Positions 1-8,276 of a stretch of DNA of 64,000 bases are shown piece by piece. Below the pieces are notes generated by a model. The model saw only the letters and a program-made list of their open reading frames with translations. It made no database searches and was not told the origin of the DNA. A program made the translations under genes and the position numbers. This DNA is from Methanococcoides sp. EBM-47 (GTDB taxonomy: Archaea; Halobacteriota; Methanosarcinia; Methanosarcinales; Methanosarcinaceae), in contig MPPA01000009.1 in NCBI GenBank assembly GCA_001896725.1, positions 186,001 to 250,000 of the forward strand, read 5' to 3'. How positions within the stretch are numbered: position 1 is the stretch's first letter; every line of letters starts with the position of its first letter.

Positions 1-48
1 AAAAAATGGAAGTAATCTTACGGTCATTGTCAAATGTTGAATTAGAGA

Positions 49-69
49 TACTGTCAAATATTGACAGTA
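49..69. promoter_or_regulatory. Perfect 21-bp inverted repeat, candidate operator
   Basis: The arms TACTGTCAA and TTGACAGTA flank a 3-base spacer (ATA) and match perfectly over 9 bp. A degenerate copy of the core (TGTCAAATGTTGA) lies just to the left at about 29-41. A TATA-like AT stretch on the minus strand at roughly 84-95 would place a leftward transcription start on the palindrome. The controlled gene would then lie off the left edge of the window. No regulator family was recognised from the motif. Confidence 0.5.
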
Positions 70-122
70 ATTGCATACTTTAATAATATGTGAGCACAAG
101 CCATTTTTTATAAAATTAAAAT

Positions 123-380
123 CTAGTGCTTTTCAATAAGCTTGAAACCTTTATCAGTAAGCACATATTGAACAGCACCAAGATCAATGTTACATGCATT
201 GCATGAAGAACATGAACCACATTTACGAGAAAGTTCTGTATCTGCCTTTCTGATATACCCCATTTGTTCCAGTGTCCTGATCCTGTCCTTTAGTTGTTGT
301 CCTGACATGCCCATTATGCCGGCAGTTTCATTCAGTGACATCCTCTCTATAAATATATGCTTTAGAATCTCAGAGATCAT
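123..380 (-). CDS. FeoC-like winged-helix protein with four-cysteine cluster
   Basis: This 85-residue protein has an N-terminal winged helix-turn-helix (about residues 1-48) followed by four cysteines spaced exactly three apart (C54, C57, C60, C63, in CGSCSSCNAC) and a short C-terminal wing. That layout is the one seen in FeoC-type proteins, which are small DNA-binding-like partners of FeoB that can carry an oxygen-sensitive Fe-S cluster. It is the last gene of the leftward feo cluster, 13 bp after the 159-residue membrane protein. The FeoC assignment rests on domain layout and context. A general cluster-binding transcription factor is the alternative. I infer, but cannot show, that it senses iron or oxygen for FeoB turnover. 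Confidence 0.75.
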   Translation of the reverse strand: MISEILKHIFIERMSLNETAGIMGMSGQQLKDRIRTLEQMGYIRKADTELSRKCGSCSSCNACNIDLGAVQYVLTDKGFKLIEKH

Positions 381-393
381 ACATCTAACCTGT

Positions 394-873
394 TTACTTA
401 TTCATATTCCCGAACTCTTTTTTCCATATAAGGTATCCACATAATGGTAATGCTCCTAGATATATAGCTGGTCTAAGATCATTTACAAAGTCCCAGCCCT
501 TGATTTCCGGATCATTTAGCAAGTATGAGTCCATCCAGTTGCCGGTCATCACAAGCACATAAACTGCTGCAAATAGTAGCGATATTAGTATACCCACATA
601 TATATAAGCAATGCCTTCGTTCGATCCGTTCCTTAGATCCAGCATACCGTAAATGAAGATACTGCCAATAAGCAGTAATATCAGGCTACCGATGAGATCG
701 GAAGGCGCAAAGAGTAGGTCAGCTATATCACTTTTAAAATAGCTCATATTACATAGGTCCATCATAGTACATAAACTAAAAAATAACTGTATGCTGCCTG
801 CAAGTACATACAGGAGTCCAGTAAAGGATGCAAATAGCATCTTTTCTTTCAATCTTCCTGAATAATGTTCCAT
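394..873 (-). CDS. Small integral membrane protein in the feo cluster, function unknown
   Basis: The protein has 159 residues and about four hydrophobic membrane segments (near residues 12-35, 55-78, 88-112 and 135-150), with short polar loops and a charged Lys-rich C-terminus. I recognise no family. It sits between feoB (9 bp upstream) and the FeoC-like gene (13 bp downstream) on the same strand, so it is almost certainly cotranscribed with them. A role as an accessory subunit of ferrous iron uptake is possible on context alone. No metal-binding motif is obvious beyond scattered Cys and Asp residues in the second loop (CTMMDLCNM). Confidence 0.75.
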   Translation of the reverse strand: MEHYSGRLKEKMLFASFTGLLYVLAGSIQLFFSLCTMMDLCNMSYFKSDIADLLFAPSDLIGSLILLLIGSIFIYGMLDLRNGSNEGIAYIYVGILISLLFAAVYVLVMTGNWMDSYLLNDPEIKGWDFVNDLRPAIYLGALPLCGYLIWKKEFGNMNK

Positions 874-882
874 AGATACACC

Positions 883-2877
883 TCAGATGAGCAGCATTCC
901 TCCTTGGAACACTACAAAGGCCAGCAGCCAGGCAACGATTAACCCATAGGCAATGGAAAAGGCTGTCCATTTCCACGATCCCGTCTCTTTTTTGATTATA
1001 CCCACAACTGCTATGCAGGGCATATACAGCAGACTGAAGACCATCAGGCTTAATGCTGTGATACTATGCATATTGGGGTCGGCAAGTAAGCTGTCCGTAA
1101 GTGCAAAATGGTCGTCACCAACCCCATATAACACACCCAGAGATGCCACAACTATCTCCTTGGCCACAAATCCGAATAACAGGGATACAGATATCTTCCA
1201 ATCAAAACCAAGAGGACCCAGCAGAGGCTGAATACTATGTCCTATAATGCCAATGAAACTGTTCTCGCTGCCATATTCAACTCCCCATGGCAAGGCAGCC
1301 AGCAGCCATATAACAACTGAACCCCCCATGATTATGGTTCCTGCTTTTTTAATGTACATGGAACCATTGTCCCACATATGACGTATCCCGTTCTTGATGG
1401 TTGGGATCCTGTATGGTGGGAGTTCCAGGATGAACGGAGCCGGATGACCTTTAAGGGTAGTAGTGCGCAATAGTTTTGCAGAGGTTACAGCTACAAGGAT
1501 CCCCAGCAGATATATGCAAAAGATAACGGTTCCTGCATTTTTGCTGAAAAAAGTACCTGCGAACAGTATATAGATAGGAAGTCTTGCCCCGCAGGAAATG
1601 AATGGTAACACCATGATAGTGGCCATACGGTCCATTCTATCCTCTATGCTACGAGTTGCCATAATAGCCGGTACATTGCATCCGAACCCAAGCAGCATGG
1701 GAATAAAGGACTTGCCCTGCAGCCCGATCTTGTACATGATCCTATCTACGATAAAAGCTGCCCTGGCCAGATAACCACTATCTTCGAGCAAAGAAAGCAG
1801 GAAGAAAAGGATGAAGATATTAGGTATGAACGAGAACACTGATCCCACACCTCCGATAATACCCTCTCCCAGCAAAGATGCAAGCCAATCCGGATGAATG
1901 TGAATTGCTGCCATTTCTCCCAACCACAGAAAAATTTTTTCAACGATGGTCATAAAAGGACTGGCAAAACTGAAAGTAAGCTCAAAGGCACCCCACATAA
2001 GGGCCAAGAAAATAGGAATACCCAGGTACTTATTTGTCATGACACGGTCGATCATATCCGAAGTTGTCATGCGCGTCATACAGCGTTCACACATCTGGGG
2101 GAACAGGGCATTTATGCACTCGTACCTCTTGTCTGCCATCAGAGCTTCGTACTCTTCAATGTCCAGGCTTGCAAGGATGTTTTTAATCTCTGAGGCTATA
2201 ATGCTTCCGGAGATCTTGTTAAGAATGTTCTCATCTCCATCCAACAGCCTTACTGCCAGCCACCTCAGAGGGTACTTCGAGGCAAGTTCACTGTCCTGAG
2301 AAAGCACCTTTTCTATCTCTAGTATCTTGGATTCGATCTCATCACCATACCCTATTCTCCAGGCATGATGATCGTCCTTTTGTTTTTCAGAGATCACGGT
2401 GTCCAGAAGTTCAGATATGCCTACATTATCACTTGCAATGGTGCAGACCACAGGCATGGCAAGGATCTCTTTCATTTTCTCTACATTCAGCTTGTCTCCC
2501 CTTTCCTCCGCCAGATCATACATATTGAGAGCAATGATCATTTTTGAACCAAGTTCCATGAGCTGTGTGGTCAGATACAGGTTTCTCTCGATGTTGGTTG
2601 CATCCACTATCTGTATCACCACATCTGGCTTTTCATCAACAATGAAGTCCCTGGCTACAACCTCATCAAGAGAATAAGCAGTGAGGCTGTAAGTTCCCGG
2701 AAGGTCAATGACCTCTATTTCATATCCTTTGTAGATCTTAAAGCCACTTTTCTTTTCAACTGTCACACCCGGCCAGTTCCCCACATGCTGCTTGGAACCG
2801 GTGATCACATTGAAAAGGGTGGTCTTGCCCACATTGGGATTACCTGTAAGCGCTACCCTTATCTTGTTATCTGCCAT
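883..2877 (-). CDS. feoB: Ferrous iron transport protein B
   Basis: FeoB is the GTPase-coupled membrane permease for Fe2+ uptake. This 664-residue copy has an N-terminal G domain with P-loop GNPNVGKTT (residues 12-20), the DLPGTYS G3 motif and an NMYD G4-type motif. A helical spacer follows, then two Gate regions in a polytopic membrane domain from about residue 280 to the end; the GCNVPAIMATR segment carries the conserved Cys of the first Gate. Length is typical for an archaeal FeoB. It lies 89 bp downstream of feoA and is followed at 9 bp by a membrane protein and then a FeoC-like gene. Expression is probably controlled from the feoA promoter, where a DtxR-like box is visible. Confidence 0.97.
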   Translation of the reverse strand: MADNKIRVALTGNPNVGKTTLFNVITGSKQHVGNWPGVTVEKKSGFKIYKGYEIEVIDLPGTYSLTAYSLDEVVARDFIVDEKPDVVIQIVDATNIERNLYLTTQLMELGSKMIIALNMYDLAEERGDKLNVEKMKEILAMPVVCTIASDNVGISELLDTVISEKQKDDHHAWRIGYGDEIESKILEIEKVLSQDSELASKYPLRWLAVRLLDGDENILNKISGSIIASEIKNILASLDIEEYEALMADKRYECINALFPQMCERCMTRMTTSDMIDRVMTNKYLGIPIFLALMWGAFELTFSFASPFMTIVEKIFLWLGEMAAIHIHPDWLASLLGEGIIGGVGSVFSFIPNIFILFFLLSLLEDSGYLARAAFIVDRIMYKIGLQGKSFIPMLLGFGCNVPAIMATRSIEDRMDRMATIMVLPFISCGARLPIYILFAGTFFSKNAGTVIFCIYLLGILVAVTSAKLLRTTTLKGHPAPFILELPPYRIPTIKNGIRHMWDNGSMYIKKAGTIIMGGSVVIWLLAALPWGVEYGSENSFIGIIGHSIQPLLGPLGFDWKISVSLLFGFVAKEIVVASLGVLYGVGDDHFALTDSLLADPNMHSITALSLMVFSLLYMPCIAVVGIIKKETGSWKWTAFSIAYGLIVAWLLAFVVFQGGMLLI

Positions 2878-2966
2878 TGTTTCCTCATCATGGGACGATA
2901 GAAATACACGAAAATGTGCTATTTTGCCTTGTCATAAATTATCATAAAATGTCATGTTCTACGATA

Positions 2967-3203
2967 TTATGCAATGGTCTCTACTACAATGTTCGCAGCT
3001 TCTTGCTTTCTCATGGACAGACTGTAACCTTTGATACGGAACTCGATGGGATCGCCCAGCGGTGCTGTTCTCACCACCTCAACTTCTGAACCCGGGACCA
3101 TTCCCATGTCCATAAGTTTTCTTCTTACCGTGCCTTTTGCAAGAACTTTGACTATTCTTGCCTTTTCTCCTGGTCGAAGATCATTAAGTGTACTTTCCAC
3201 CAT
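2967..3203 (-). CDS. feoA: Ferrous iron transport protein A (SH3-like)
   Basis: The 78-residue protein is a single FeoA/SH3-like beta-barrel domain with the usual pattern: Gly-rich turns, a K-x-MDMGMVPG centre and a terminal A-x-x-IVVE strand. FeoA is thought to bind FeoB and modulate its activity. It is the first gene of the leftward feo cluster. Upstream on the minus strand lie a TATA box (about 3257-3266, GCTATATATC), a DtxR-like palindrome overlapping the BRE position, and a second small inverted repeat (CTAAA, 5-base spacer, TTTAG; 3243-3257). The start codon is about 30 bases downstream of the expected transcription start. Confidence 0.95.
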   Translation of the reverse strand: MVESTLNDLRPGEKARIVKVLAKGTVRRKLMDMGMVPGSEVEVVRTAPLGDPIEFRIKGYSLSMRKQEAANIVVETIA

Positions 3204-3269
3204 TATATGTCCCTTTTTTTATAGAGCTGCTATTTTTGAGAACTAAACATGATTTAGATATATAGCAAT

Positions 3270-3288
3270 TTCGGATAGGCTAACTTAT
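3270..3288 (-). promoter_or_regulatory. DtxR/IdeR-like operator upstream of feoA
   Basis: The 19 bases TTCGGATAGGCTAACTTAT match the bacterial DtxR consensus (TWAGGTTAGSCTAACCTWA) at all but three positions. The box lies immediately upstream of the feoA TATA element and overlaps where the BRE should be, so a bound repressor would block TBP/TFB loading. A DtxR-family regulator is encoded about 70 bp further upstream (3363-3860). The match was made by eye. Confidence 0.7.
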
Positions 3289-3362
3289 TTAGGTCCACAA
3301 TGATCATCATGAACAAAGCGGATATGTAAATAAAACATGGGAGCTGAAAATATCTTAAAACT

Positions 3363-3860
3363 TCATTTTTTAGCTGCTTTGCGCTCTTTTCCATGAACCG
3401 GGCACTCGCCTCTGGAAGAAAGAGTGCAATCTATATTTTTACCGGTCTCATAGAAGTATTTAAAATGATCAAGGCATAAAGATAACTCCTGATTGAAATT
3501 CATATATTCCACGAACTTTGTGAGCCTATCAAAGGTTTGAGGAGTAAGTATGTGCTCTATCCTGCATGCGTCATGGTTTGCTATTGCTTCACCAAGGCCT
3601 ATGATCAACAGAAAATCCCTTATAGTACTATGTTTTTCCATTGTTTTCTTTGCTATCTTTTCCCCTTCAGCGGTGAGCGTGACACCACCATACTTTTCAT
3701 AATTGATATACCCCATTTTAGCAAGCTTCTTGAACATACCGGTGACACTAGGGGAACTAAGATCCAGTTCTCTGGATACATCTTTTACCTGAGCATAACC
3801 TTTCTTTTCGATTATTTTCTCAATTGCCTTCAAATAATCTTCAGTTCTTTCAGTGATCAT
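3363..3860 (-). CDS. DtxR/MntR-family metal-dependent transcriptional regulator
   Basis: The 165-residue protein has an N-terminal winged helix (1-62), a dimerisation region with metal ligands (63-135) and a short C-terminal tail with two cysteines. Aligned by eye to Bacillus MntR, numbering coincides: D8, H77, E102 and H103 are conserved, MntR E11 is Lys, and MntR E99 is Cys99. Cys at this position is typical of the iron-responsive DtxR/IdeR class, so the site combines MntR (D8) and DtxR (C99) features. It is encoded upstream of feoA on the same strand and is the natural candidate for binding the DtxR-like box there. No SH3-like third domain is present, so the length is MntR-type. Confidence 0.93.
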   Translation of the reverse strand: MITERTEDYLKAIEKIIEKKGYAQVKDVSRELDLSSPSVTGMFKKLAKMGYINYEKYGGVTLTAEGEKIAKKTMEKHSTIRDFLLIIGLGEAIANHDACRIEHILTPQTFDRLTKFVEYMNFNQELSLCLDHFKYFYETGKNIDCTLSSRGECPVHGKERKAAKK

Positions 3861-4045
3861 GTGGCATTACCTTGCCTAAATGAATTAATAACATTTAAAA
3901 TGAGAGTTACATTACTATTTAAGTGTAGTGATTTACATATATATTAGCAAAAAAGAGAACATAAGGACATATTAACTGGAAAAGGATGGATAATGTGCTC
4001 TTTCAAAAAGTATTTTTCAAAATTCGTTATGACAAAGCCAAAAGA

Positions 4046-5188
4046 TCATCCATTCAGATACTTTTCGAGCCTGTTCATACCTTCGGTTATGTTTTCGATA
4101 CTATTGGCATATGAAAACCTTAGATAACCTTCAGCCCCATCACCAAAATCAATTCCAGGAGCTACGGCAACCCCTGCTTCTTCCAGGATCCTCCAACTAA
4201 GTTCCAATGAACTTGCCCCATATCGTTTCGCATCTGCCAATATGTAGTAGGCACCCTTAGGTGATACCCTTACATTCATTCCTATTTTTTTGATCCTCTC
4301 AAGCATATAACCCCTGCGCTTATCATAGGCCCTCACCATATCAAGAACCCCATCCTGTGGACCGGTAAGTGCAGCCACACCAGCATGCTGTACAAAAGAG
4401 TTTGTAGATATGAAGAAATTCTGCTGTATCTTCTGTAAAGTACGCACATACTGTTTTGGAGATATCAAATAGCCTAATCGCCATCCAGTCATAGCATACA
4501 GTTTTGAGAAACCGTTGAGAACAAAAGCATTATCAGTATATTCAAGGATCGTATGGTCCTCTCCCTCATAGACCAATCCCTGGTAGATCTCATCAGATAT
4601 AATAGGCACATCTGCAGCGACAGCTGTCAGCTCCATAAACTGCTTTGCGGTCATCACCTGCCCCGTAGGATTGCAGGGAGAATTGATAAGAATAGCTTTT
4701 GTCCTGCTATTTATAGCCTTGCACACTTCAGATGGCTCCAGGATGAATCCAGTCTCTTCTTTTGTATAGATGAAATGGGGTCTAGCCTGCAGCGCTCTAA
4801 CAAAGTTAGGATAACATGCATAATGCGGGTTCGACATAATTACCTCGTCCTCTCGCTCTAACAAAGCTATGAAGAGCAATAACAGACCCGGACTGGTCCC
4901 TGAGGTCACAATGATCTGTTCGTGATCGACCTTCAGTCCGAATTTTCTGTTATAATGGTCAGCGATAGCCTTGCGCAGTTGAGGGATACCTTGGCTGTGA
5001 GTATATTTTGTTTCACCTGCACACATAGCTGCAGAAGCCGCCTCGCATATATGCGGTGCTGTACTGAGGTCAGGTTCTCCTATTTCCAGATGTACGATGT
5101 GTCTTCCTGCCCGTTCCAGTTCCTGTGCCCTCTCCAATATCTCCATTACATGAAAAGGAGGCATATCTATCACATTACGAGATAACAT
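4046..5188 (-). CDS. Class I/II pyridoxal-phosphate aminotransferase
   Basis: This is a fold-type I aminotransferase of the aspartate aminotransferase superfamily. It shows the ligand motif NSPCNPTGQV, the YQGLVYEG segment and the Schiff-base lysine in NGFSKLYAMTGWRLGY. I chose the ATG at 5188 (380 residues), because family members begin close to the RNVIDMPPFHVMEI segment. A second ATG at 5209 is possible and would suit a leaderless transcript from a TATA-like CTTTATAGC at about 5231-5240. Extending to 5347 would overlap the upstream gene and adds a hydrophobic low-complexity leader, so I rejected it. No Shine-Dalgarno is visible. Substrate specificity cannot be read from the sequence. Confidence 0.9.
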   Translation of the reverse strand: MLSRNVIDMPPFHVMEILERAQELERAGRHIVHLEIGEPDLSTAPHICEAASAAMCAGETKYTHSQGIPQLRKAIADHYNRKFGLKVDHEQIIVTSGTSPGLLLLFIALLEREDEVIMSNPHYACYPNFVRALQARPHFIYTKEETGFILEPSEVCKAINSRTKAILINSPCNPTGQVMTAKQFMELTAVAADVPIISDEIYQGLVYEGEDHTILEYTDNAFVLNGFSKLYAMTGWRLGYLISPKQYVRTLQKIQQNFFISTNSFVQHAGVAALTGPQDGVLDMVRAYDKRRGYMLERIKKIGMNVRVSPKGAYYILADAKRYGASSLELSWRILEEAGVAVAPGIDFGDGAEGYLRFSYANSIENITEGMNRLEKYLNG

Positions 5189-5223
5189 GCATTTAAAATA
5201 AGACTTCATGCACTTAAAATAAG
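5186..5223 (-). repeat. 17-bp tandem direct repeat spanning alternative starts
   Basis: CATGCATTTAAAATAAG at 5186-5202 and CATGCACTTAAAATAAG at 5207-5223 differ at one base and are offset by 21 bases, so the phase is preserved. Each copy ends, on the minus strand, in an in-frame ATG of the aminotransferase. If translated, the duplication yields a repeated YFKCM peptide. Confidence 0.7.
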
Positions 5224-5288
5224 TGGATTTAGCTATAAAGAAGTGAAAATAAATAAGTAAATAAATAAATAAAAAATATATGCCGGGG

Positions 5289-6218
5289 TTATTTCTTTTC
5301 CCTGGCATAGGCAACAATTGCGTCCTTGATACCCCATTTAAAGGCAACGACGACTGCTATACCCCATGCTAGAGGGCCAATGAGCAGGTAGAATATACCT
5401 GTATCTATGAGCATGGCGTCCAGAGCCAGGAGCAGGACCACAAGGGAGATAATTCCTCTGAATGCTGGGACCAGGATATCAGCATACTCTACTGTCATGC
5501 CTTTCATGATATTAGCTATATAGTCAGCTAAGAAGTCAATAGCAAGTAAACCAATTATCAATATCAGCAAACCAACGAACAGATGTGGCAGATAATTGAT
5601 CGCATCCTGCACAAGATTTGCTACTATGGTCAGATTAAGTATGTTCAGTGCAGCCAGTATGAATATCAGATAACCAAATATCCGAACAATGCCAGAAATT
5701 ATGCCGGATGTCTTCATTCCACTTGCTGTGATTGTTGCCCCCATGGGCGTACTTTCTATCTTTTCATCAATCCCTGTTGCGGCAAGAACATTACGAATCA
5801 GATCTGCCAGGAAATCCACTATAAGAAGACCTATAAGCAATGTGACGATCGCAGCCAGGATGATGGGAATGTATAGAACTAGCGAAGCGATGAAGTCTGC
5901 AACTACCTGAACATTAAGTAGATCAATGATAAGCAGTGCAAATATAAGATAAACGAAACCTCTTATTGTCACATCAAAAAAATTTACTACATTTCCTCCA
6001 GTTTTTTTGATCATGTCCCCGATGATAGTCTTATTGATCAGTTCGTCCAGACCGATCCTATCTAGGAACTTCGCTCCGACCTTACCTACAGCTTTTCCGA
6101 CCACGAGTCCCACTATATAAAGTATTATTATAGCTACTAATGTCGGAATAAAACTGATGAACTGATTCGCCATTCCATATAAGCTACTAAGTATTGGTGC
6201 TGATACCATGTATATCAC
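5289..6218 (-). CDS. Membrane protein with TM-helix repeats, mechanosensitive-channel-like
   Basis: The 309-residue protein is built from repeated membrane helices of the Pfam TM_helix type (the CmpX-like relatives of mechanosensitive channels). The pattern is a hydrophobic helix followed by D-x-L-A-D-x-I (VDFLADLI and IDFLADYI at about 135 and 228), repeated about three times with alternating FGYLIFILAAL-type helices. No MscS beta domain follows, so it may be a regulator or a simple channel and not a classic MscS. It ends in a lysine-rich tail. It lies 100 bp upstream of the aminotransferase start and is probably a separate unit. ATGs at residues 1 and 4 are both possible starts. Confidence 0.8.
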   Translation of the reverse strand: MIYMVSAPILSSLYGMANQFISFIPTLVAIIILYIVGLVVGKAVGKVGAKFLDRIGLDELINKTIIGDMIKKTGGNVVNFFDVTIRGFVYLIFALLIIDLLNVQVVADFIASLVLYIPIILAAIVTLLIGLLIVDFLADLIRNVLAATGIDEKIESTPMGATITASGMKTSGIISGIVRIFGYLIFILAALNILNLTIVANLVQDAINYLPHLFVGLLILIIGLLAIDFLADYIANIMKGMTVEYADILVPAFRGIISLVVLLLALDAMLIDTGIFYLLIGPLAWGIAVVVAFKWGIKDAIVAYAREKK

Positions 6219-6463
6219 TCTCTGGGTATTCTAAAAAAAAAGGGAAGAAGATAGAATGGGTAATTCTTCTGACCTTTCTGGTCTAAACCCTTTGAACGGA
6301 ATATATACATATACTTATATTTAAATAATTTGCTAATTTTTAAAAAATATTATTCAGCCAATTTATAAAAGTGGCAATCTGCAATCGTTCTCTCATGAAT
6401 GATAGTGACCTCACCACTATTTCTACAGGATATCATATATTTAAATATGAATACCTTAATCAT

Positions 6464-7978
6464 TTACTTCTCTGAAAATGGCACACCATCATAAGGTAAA
6501 ATAAAAGAAAATACAGAACCTTTGCCCGGTTCACTCTCCACCCATACATGTCCACCATGCAATTCCACAAATTTCTTTACTAGGAACAAACCCAACCCAG
6601 TGCCTTCATACCTGCGAGTGACTGAAGAATCGACTTGAGTAAAAGAATTGAATATTTTAGGCTGATCTTTTTTAGCTATGCCGATACCATCGTCTTTTAC
6701 TCTGAACTGAGCGAGATTTCCTGAAAGTTTTCCCTCTATGGACACATGGCCCCTGTGATTAGTAAACTTTATTGCATTACTTGTCAGATTATACATGATC
6801 TGTCTGAACTTCAGTCTATCTGCCCTTATATTATTCATCTGCGGATCGATACGGATATCCAGAGATATATCTTTTTTCAATGCCAATGGAACTGTAATGG
6901 TATTAATTTCATTTATGGCCTCAAAGACATTGAAATACTCGTAGGATATCTGCATTTTTCCAGCTTCAGCCTTTGAAATATCAAGAATGTTATTTATAAG
7001 GTCCAGAAGATGCTTACCGCTGGATGATACGTTTTGCAAGTACTTGTGCTGTTTTTCATTGATCGCACCAAACGTCTCTTCAAGAAGAAGGTCGGAAAAA
7101 CCTATAATAGATGTAAGCGGGGTGCGCAATTCATGACTTATATTGGCCAGGAACTCACTTTTTGAGCTATTCGCAGCCTCAGCACTTAGTTTAGCATTAA
7201 GAAGGGCTTCTTTTTCCTGCCTCAGTACTGTCAGGTCCTTAAAAACATAAACAAGACCAATAACATCATTTCCGTCGTTCATTATAGAAGTACCTGTGAC
7301 AGAGACCGGGACCTTAATGTGTCCTCTGGACAAAAACAGGTCTTCATTGTCATCTCCTTTGAAAATACCACTTTCAAGTACATTTGAGATCAAGTTAGTG
7401 ATCATTTCACCATTGGCAGTGGATAGCTGGAATACCTTCACTAATGGTTTTCCAATCGCTTCGGACCCTTTCCACCCAGTGAGTATCTCAGCTGTAGGGT
7501 TCAGGTGCCTAATTGTACCTGTCACATCTGTGGCTATTACCGCATCAGCCATATTTTTTAAGATGGCTGACACCCATGCCTCCTTATCTCTGAGCTCCTG
7601 CTCTGCCCGATGTTTATAGAGTGCTATCTCTATGTTAGTTTGAAGGTCTTTGTTTTCGAAAGGTTTTAAAATATATCCGAAAGGTTCTGCAATCTTTGCC
7701 TTCCTAACAGTATCTTTGTCAGCATAGGCAGTAAGGAATATCACAGGTATATGAAATCGATTGCGTATATGAAGAGCTGCCTGTGTTCCATCCATATCGC
7801 CTTCTATCATTATATCCATCAGCACCAGATCAGGTTTTGTCTCTTCTGCACTTTCAATTGCAGCCTTCCCGGATGATACTATCCCTGTCACTACATATCC
7901 CGAATCCTCTAATCGGTATTTGATATCCAGCGCTGTGATACGTTCATCTTCAACTATGAGGATACGTGAACCCTTCAT
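6464..7978 (-). CDS. Hybrid response regulator / PAS / sensor histidine kinase
   Basis: The 504-residue soluble signalling protein is ordered receiver, PAS, HisKA, HATPase. The receiver (1-120) has the acidic pair at E10/D11, phospho-acceptor D55 (LVLMDIMI) and K105 (LKPF). The PAS domain spans about 132-255. The phosphorylatable H282 lies in SHELRTP, and the ATP-binding domain shows DDGIGI and GTGLGL. There is no membrane segment, so the input must come through the receiver, the PAS pocket or a partner. An N-terminal receiver on a kinase is common in methanogens. The 298-bp region upstream is rich in CATGTG motifs that may control it. The ligand and the downstream partner are unknown. Confidence 0.93.
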   Translation of the reverse strand: MKGSRILIVEDERITALDIKYRLEDSGYVVTGIVSSGKAAIESAEETKPDLVLMDIMIEGDMDGTQAALHIRNRFHIPVIFLTAYADKDTVRKAKIAEPFGYILKPFENKDLQTNIEIALYKHRAEQELRDKEAWVSAILKNMADAVIATDVTGTIRHLNPTAEILTGWKGSEAIGKPLVKVFQLSTANGEMITNLISNVLESGIFKGDDNEDLFLSRGHIKVPVSVTGTSIMNDGNDVIGLVYVFKDLTVLRQEKEALLNAKLSAEAANSSKSEFLANISHELRTPLTSIIGFSDLLLEETFGAINEKQHKYLQNVSSSGKHLLDLINNILDISKAEAGKMQISYEYFNVFEAINEINTITVPLALKKDISLDIRIDPQMNNIRADRLKFRQIMYNLTSNAIKFTNHRGHVSIEGKLSGNLAQFRVKDDGIGIAKKDQPKIFNSFTQVDSSVTRRYEGTGLGLFLVKKFVELHGGHVWVESEPGKGSVFSFILPYDGVPFSEK

Positions 7979-8002
7979 AATCTAAAACCCCTTGAAGTAA
8001 TG

Positions 8003-8071
8003 CATGTGAAAAATATATGAAAAGTTTGTGACATGTGAAAAGATGTAACTATATGTGACGTTACACATGTG
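8003..8071. promoter_or_regulatory. Cluster of CATGTG motifs and an inverted repeat upstream of the hybrid kinase
   Basis: CATGTG occurs at 8003-8008, 8032-8037 and 8066-8071, with a near copy TATGTG at 8052-8057. TGTAAC (8044-8049) and GTTACA (8060-8065) form an inverted repeat inside the cluster. The intergenic stretch 7979-8276 otherwise holds only AT-rich sequence and no credible gene. The spacing of about 29-34 bases suggests repeated protein sites close to the start of the kinase gene at 7978. Confidence 0.35.
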
Positions 8072-8276
8072 CATGGTTTTCGGACGACTATAATGGAACT
8101 CAATAATCTACCTCAAAAATGTTCTTTCACTATGGATTATGAAAAAAATGCATATCAGTCTTGATAACTAGTCAAATATAAATATTTCGTCTCTCTAGAA
8201 ATCCTTTCATATAAACTTAACTAAATTATTATAATTTTTATAATTAGCCCATTTAAAAATTTCCCTCATTGTGTGT

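Noticed and set aside
5189-5347. N-terminal extension of the aminotransferase
   Set aside because: It overlaps the end of the TM-repeat protein gene, adds a hydrophobic low-complexity leader and precedes the repeated start region. Family members start near the chosen site.
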